Shown: positions 60,989-64,000 of the stretch, one piece after another
Layout: each line of letters starts with the position of its first letter
Position numbering within the stretch: the first letter of the stretch is position 1
From: Aquabacter sp. L1I39
GTDB taxonomy: Bacteria > Pseudomonadota > Alphaproteobacteria > Rhizobiales > Xanthobacteraceae
Direction of reading: 5' to 3'
Assembly (NCBI RefSeq): GCF_017742835.1
Contig: NZ_CP072392.1
Location: forward strand, 3,346,387 to 3,410,386
Length of the DNA: 64,000 bases
Translations under genes and position numbers: made by a program
The notes under the pieces: generated by a model
Database searches by the model: none
What the model saw: only the letters and a program-made list of their open reading frames with translations
What the model was told of the DNA's origin: nothing

Positions 60989-61648
60989 ATGTGGCGCAAG
61001 AGTGAAGAAGCGGTCGACGCCCCACCCCTGAAGCGCAGGGTGTCCCCGGGTCCGGGCGCGTTCGGCGCCCGCCTGCGCACATGGCGGCGCATGAACGGGA
61101 TAAAGCAGGAGGCCCTCGCCCATGTGCTGGGCGTGTCGCAGACGGCCATCTCCATCTGGGAGAACGGCCACGATCTGCCCTCGGCCGCCCGCCTCGTGCG
61201 CATCGAAAGCCTGATGGCCAAAGTGGCCAGTTCCGAGCTGGCGGTGGAGCGCCTGTTCGTGGAGCGGCAGCAGGGCGTGCGCGCGCTGTTCGACGCGGAC
61301 GGCACCCGGCTTCTGGCGGTCTCACGCGGCTACCGGGCGCTCTGGCCGCAGACGGCCGAGCTTCAGGGCTCCTTCTTCGTCGAATATCTGGTGAACGAGG
61401 CCCGCCACATCACCACCACCCCCGCCCTCGCCCAGGCCATCCTGTCCGGCGACCTTGTGCTGGCGTCGGGCTACAGCCTGCGCATGACCAGCCTGCAACT
61501 GGACGAGATGGTGCCCCATCGTTGGCACGCCTGCTTCCGGCGCTACGGCGCCCGCACCATCGTGGATGTGGTGACGGAGCCGGGCGAGGATGCGCGCGAG
61601 ACGGGGATCGACGATCTCGTCTATCTGGACGATATACGCCCGGAATAG
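60989..61648 (+). CDS. XRE-family regulator with PAS-like C-terminal domain, copy 1
   Basis: 219 residues. The helix-turn-helix is GARLRTWRRMNGIKQEALAHVLGVSQTAISIWENGHDLPSAARLVRIE at about 26-73. The C-terminal 130 residues (GVRALFDADGTRLLAVSRGYRALWPQT, GSFFVEYLVNEARHI, DEMVPHRWHACFRRYGARTIVDVV) look like a PAS-type sensor. The next gene encodes a protein of the same length that is about two thirds identical by eye, so they are tandem duplicates. CGTAATA occurs 43 bases before this start and 38 before the other, and may be a shared operator or promoter element. Divergent from treZ, upstream of the GH106-like gene. Confidence 0.83.
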   Translation: MWRKSEEAVDAPPLKRRVSPGPGAFGARLRTWRRMNGIKQEALAHVLGVSQTAISIWENGHDLPSAARLVRIESLMAKVASSELAVERLFVERQQGVRALFDADGTRLLAVSRGYRALWPQTAELQGSFFVEYLVNEARHITTTPALAQAILSGDLVLASGYSLRMTSLQLDEMVPHRWHACFRRYGARTIVDVVTEPGEDARETGIDDLVYLDDIRPE

Positions 61649-61766
61649 GCCGTGCATGCCGGGTGCGCCGGGTCGCAGTTCCGAACGCGACCATGGAAAC
61701 GTGCGGCAGCCTGGAAAAATCGTAATAAAGTCAGGCTATAGAGCCTCATCAGCCACAGGGGCCACC

Positions 61767-62426
61767 ATGGGACCTCCGATCGAAAAGCCGGGCACCTGTC
61801 CTCCGCTCGATCGACCCCGCACGGTCGGTCAGGGCGCCTTTGCCGCGCGGCTGCGCACCTGGCGGCGCATCAACGGCATCAAGCAGGCGACCCTTGCCGA
61901 AATGGTGGGGGTGTCGCAGACGGTCGTCTCTCTCTGGGAGAATGGGCACGACATTCCCTCTCCCGAGCGGCTGGCGCGGCTGGAAACGATCATGGCCGAC
62001 ACGGCGCGCGACGAACTGGCGGTGGAACGCCTGTTCGTGGAACGGCAAGGCGGCATCCGGGCCCTGTTCGACGTGGACGGGGTGCGGCTCCTGGCGGTCT
62101 CGCGCGGCTTCCGCGACCTCTGGCCCAAGACCGGCGACCTCAAGGGCAGCTTCCTGATCGACTATCTGGTCAACGAGGCCCGGCGGCTCGCCAGCGACGA
62201 GAAATATGCCCAGGCCATCCTGTCCGGCGAACTGGTGCTGGCGAGCGGCCATAGCCATCGCATGACCAATCTGGACATTGACGAGATGGTGCCCCACCGC
62301 TGGCACATGTGCTTCCGCCGCTTCGGTCCCCGCACCATCGTGGACGTGGTGTATGAGCCGAGCGAGGGCGCGTGCGGGCCGGGCATTGACGACCTCGTCT
62401 ATCTGGACGACCTCAAGCCGGAGTGA
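61767..62426 (+). CDS. XRE-family regulator with PAS-like C-terminal domain, copy 2
   Basis: 219 residues from the ATG at 61767; an upstream in-frame stretch shows no similarity to copy 1 and is left out. The helix-turn-helix is AARLRTWRRINGIKQATLAEMVGVSQTVVSLWENGHDIPSPERLARLE and the sensor part GIRALFDVDGVRLLAVSRGFRDLWPKT, GSFLIDYLVNEARRL, DEMVPHRWHMCFRRFGPRTIVDVV. The most conserved blocks between the copies (LAVERLFVERQ, RALFD, LLAVSRG, YLVNEAR, DEMVPHRWH, DDLVYLDD) mark the unknown ligand or dimer surface. 76 bases separate it from the glycoside hydrolase start. Confidence 0.83.
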   Translation: MGPPIEKPGTCPPLDRPRTVGQGAFAARLRTWRRINGIKQATLAEMVGVSQTVVSLWENGHDIPSPERLARLETIMADTARDELAVERLFVERQGGIRALFDVDGVRLLAVSRGFRDLWPKTGDLKGSFLIDYLVNEARRLASDEKYAQAILSGELVLASGHSHRMTNLDIDEMVPHRWHMCFRRFGPRTIVDVVYEPSEGACGPGIDDLVYLDDLKPE

Positions 62427-62502
62427 TCCGGCGCACCGCGACCGCGCCCCTCGGTGCTGCTAGCTTGCCACCGCCCGCACCGGCACCGTCAGGGGGTATC
62501 CC

Positions 62503-64000
62503 GTGTTCTATCCGTCCGGAAAGCCGTTCGCCCGCTGGTGGTGGTTTGCCTGCGAGATCCGCCGGGGCGACATCACCGCCCAGCTGGAATGGGCGCAGGC
62601 CAATGGCTTTGGCGGGGTTGAGATCGCCTGGATCTATCCGCCGCGCGGAGAGCGGCCCTGGCGGCGCCTGTATCCGGACATCACACCCGAGGACGAGGCG
62701 CGGCGCGCCAAGGCGGCGCCCTGGCTCTCGTCGGAATGGACGGAGGACGTGGTGTTTGCCAAGGCCGAGGCGATCCGGCTCGGGCTCGGCTGCGACTTCA
62801 CCTTCGGGACCCTCTGGCCTTTCGGCGACAGCCAGGTGGCGATCGAGGATGCCAGCCGGCAATTCGTGGTGGATGGCAGCGGCACCGCCGTCTTTCCACT
62901 CCAGGAGATCGACCAGTCCTGGGAGATGCCGCTCAAGGGGCGGGTGATCGATCACCTCAACCGCGACGCCTTCGCCCGCTATGCCGCCCGTATCACCGCG
63001 GCGCTCAGGCCCGCTTTGGCCGGCCCGCCCTCCGCCTTTTTCTGCGAATCCTGGGAGGTGCGCTCGGAGACGCTGTGGACCGAGGGGTTCGAGCAGGATT
63101 TCATGGACCGCTACGGCTATGATATCCGCCCTTATCTGCCGGTGCTGTGGGCGCCCGGCAGCGATCCCGATACCCGCCACGATTATCTGGCGCTGCTGTC
63201 GGACCGCATCATCGCCCATTTCTACCAGCCCTTCGCCGACCATGCCCGCGCCGTCGGTGCCTTCTCCCGCGCCCAGGTGGCCGGCGCGCCCGTGGACATG
63301 CTGCACGCCTATTCGCTGATCGACGTGCCCGAGACGGAGGCCATGCTGTTCGAGCCCGCCTTCAGCCGCATCGTCGCCTCGGCGGCGGCACTGGGCGGGC
63401 GGACCGAGGTGAGTTGCGAAGCCTTCACCTGCATCTACGGCTTTCCCCGCTGGGTGCCGGACACCCATCAGTTCCGCGAGGAGGTGGGGGACCTGAAGCT
63501 GGTGGCCGACGCGCTCCTTGCCCATGGGGTGAACCAGTTTTTCTGGCACGGCATGCCCTTCACCCCCGACGGCACGAGCCTGGATTTCCATTTCTATGCC
63601 TCGGTGCATCTGGGGCGGAACGAAGGGGCGCTCTCAGGGTCCGCCAAGGGGCTGAATGCCTATCTGGAGCGGGTGTGCCCGCTCATGAAGCGCGGCCGCC
63701 CCTATTCCGACGTGGCCGTCTGGCTGCCGCTGGAGGACGGGCGCATGGAGCTGGACTATCCGCCCGAACGCCAGATCCCCGGCGCCAGCCACCCTTACGA
63801 ACTGCGCTATGTGCAGGCGCCGGAAGAACTGGCCGGCCACCAGCCGCTTTATGTGTCGAACGCGCTCCTGCGCGGCGTGCCGGTGGTGGACGGCACGCTC
63901 ACGGTGGGCGATGCGGTGTTCCAGGCGCTTTATGTGGACGTGAAGTATCTGGCCATTGAGGGGCTGGAAACCATTGTCCGCCTGGCCCAGGACGGGCTGC
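62503..64000 (+). CDS. Glycoside hydrolase, GH106 (alpha-L-rhamnosidase)-like, N-terminal part
   Basis: Open from a GTG at 62503, preceded by AGGGGG, to the window end: 499 codons without a stop. It starts VFYPSGKPFARWWWFACEIRRGDITAQLEWAQANGFGGVEIAWIYP, which resembles the RxWWxW...I..DLxW....G.GG start of GH106 rhamnosidases. Further blocks are FGTLWPFGDSQV, FFCESWEVRSETLWTEGFEQDF, SCEAFTCIYGFPRWVPDTHQFREEVGDL and QFFWHGMPFTPDGTSLDFHFYASVH. Typical members are over 900 residues, so about half is missing. No signal peptide is evident, which suggests a cytoplasmic enzyme. Possibly regulated by the two XRE proteins just upstream. Confidence 0.8.
   Translation, partial: MFYPSGKPFARWWWFACEIRRGDITAQLEWAQANGFGGVEIAWIYPPRGERPWRRLYPDITPEDEARRAKAAPWLSSEWTEDVVFAKAEAIRLGLGCDFTFGTLWPFGDSQVAIEDASRQFVVDGSGTAVFPLQEIDQSWEMPLKGRVIDHLNRDAFARYAARITAALRPALAGPPSAFFCESWEVRSETLWTEGFEQDFMDRYGYDIRPYLPVLWAPGSDPDTRHDYLALLSDRIIAHFYQPFADHARAVGAFSRAQVAGAPVDMLHAYSLIDVPETEAMLFEPAFSRIVASAAALGGRTEVSCEAFTCIYGFPRWVPDTHQFREEVGDLKLVADALLAHGVNQFFWHGMPFTPDGTSLDFHFYASVHLGRNEGALSGSAKGLNAYLERVCPLMKRGRPYSDVAVWLPLEDGRMELDYPPERQIPGASHPYELRYVQAPEELAGHQPLYVSNALLRGVPVVDGTLTVGDAVFQALYVDVKYLAIEGLETIVRLAQDGL

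Noticed and set aside
62433..62457. GCACCG/CGGTGC inverted repeat after the second XRE gene considered as a terminator
   Set aside because: Arms are only six bases with a 13-base loop and no T-run; too weak to call.

Overview
The window is high-GC alphaproteobacterial DNA, most likely from the Hyphomicrobiales and perhaps the Xanthobacteraceae (Xanthobacter/Azorhizobium type). I infer this from gene content (opgD/opgH, treY/treZ, a heme oxygenase plus bacteriophytochrome module, many Liv- and polyamine-type ABC operons, an orphan TctC protein) and from the heavy G/C third positions with ATGA and TGATG gene overlaps. No rRNA, tRNA, CRISPR array, insertion sequence or phage gene was seen.

Layout. 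(1) 1-4021, minus strand: nucleotide-sugar/glycan operon with a small acidic repeat protein, two extended SDR epimerases, a B12-binding radical SAM enzyme with a natural His6 tract, and the start of a glycosyltransferase. (2) 4308-8263: a small unknown gene, then EEP hydrolase and YbhN-type membrane protein genes convergent with a phospholipase D/cardiolipin synthase gene; these are the same three families as E. coli ybhP-clsB-ybhN. (3) 8381-12096: periplasmic glucan genes opgD and opgH behind a perfect 24-bp palindrome. (4) 12311-17622: aldehyde dehydrogenase, FAD monooxygenase and TctC protein, with a divergent IclR regulator and two matching candidate operators. (5) 17612-28387: accessory surface-chemistry island. 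Leftward run a TPR-glycosyltransferase and two methyltransferases. Rightward run a broken fatty acyl-AMP ligase, a P450 with an abnormal I helix, an acyl carrier protein, a TPR/hydrolase protein split by one in-frame amber codon, and a polysaccharide pyruvyl transferase-like protein. (6) 28341-31552: AEC transporter and aminotransferase with a divergent LysR regulator. (7) 31579-39557: TetR-controlled Liv-type ABC operon divergent from an imidazolonepropionase-like amidohydrolase and a metallo-beta-lactamase-fold hydrolase. (8) 39949-45581: heme oxygenase, bacteriophytochrome kinase, response regulator and hybrid kinase, a complete red/far-red signalling unit. (9) 45591-56326, minus strand: polyamine-type ABC transporter interleaved with aldehyde dehydrogenase, acyl-CoA ligase, FAD oxidoreductase, amidohydrolase and LysR genes, probably uptake and catabolism of an amine or amide. 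(10) 56480-64000: treZ-treY trehalose synthesis, two tandem paralogous XRE regulators, and the first 499 codons of a GH106-like glycoside hydrolase.

The best candidate for an undescribed system is the fatty acyl-AMP ligase/P450/ACP cassette with its TPR-hydrolase and pyruvyl transferase neighbours (21740-28387). Its gene order implies oxidation of an ACP-bound fatty acid linked to surface glycan decoration. In this strain two of its genes appear broken. The orphan catabolic unit at 31579-39557 is the second candidate.
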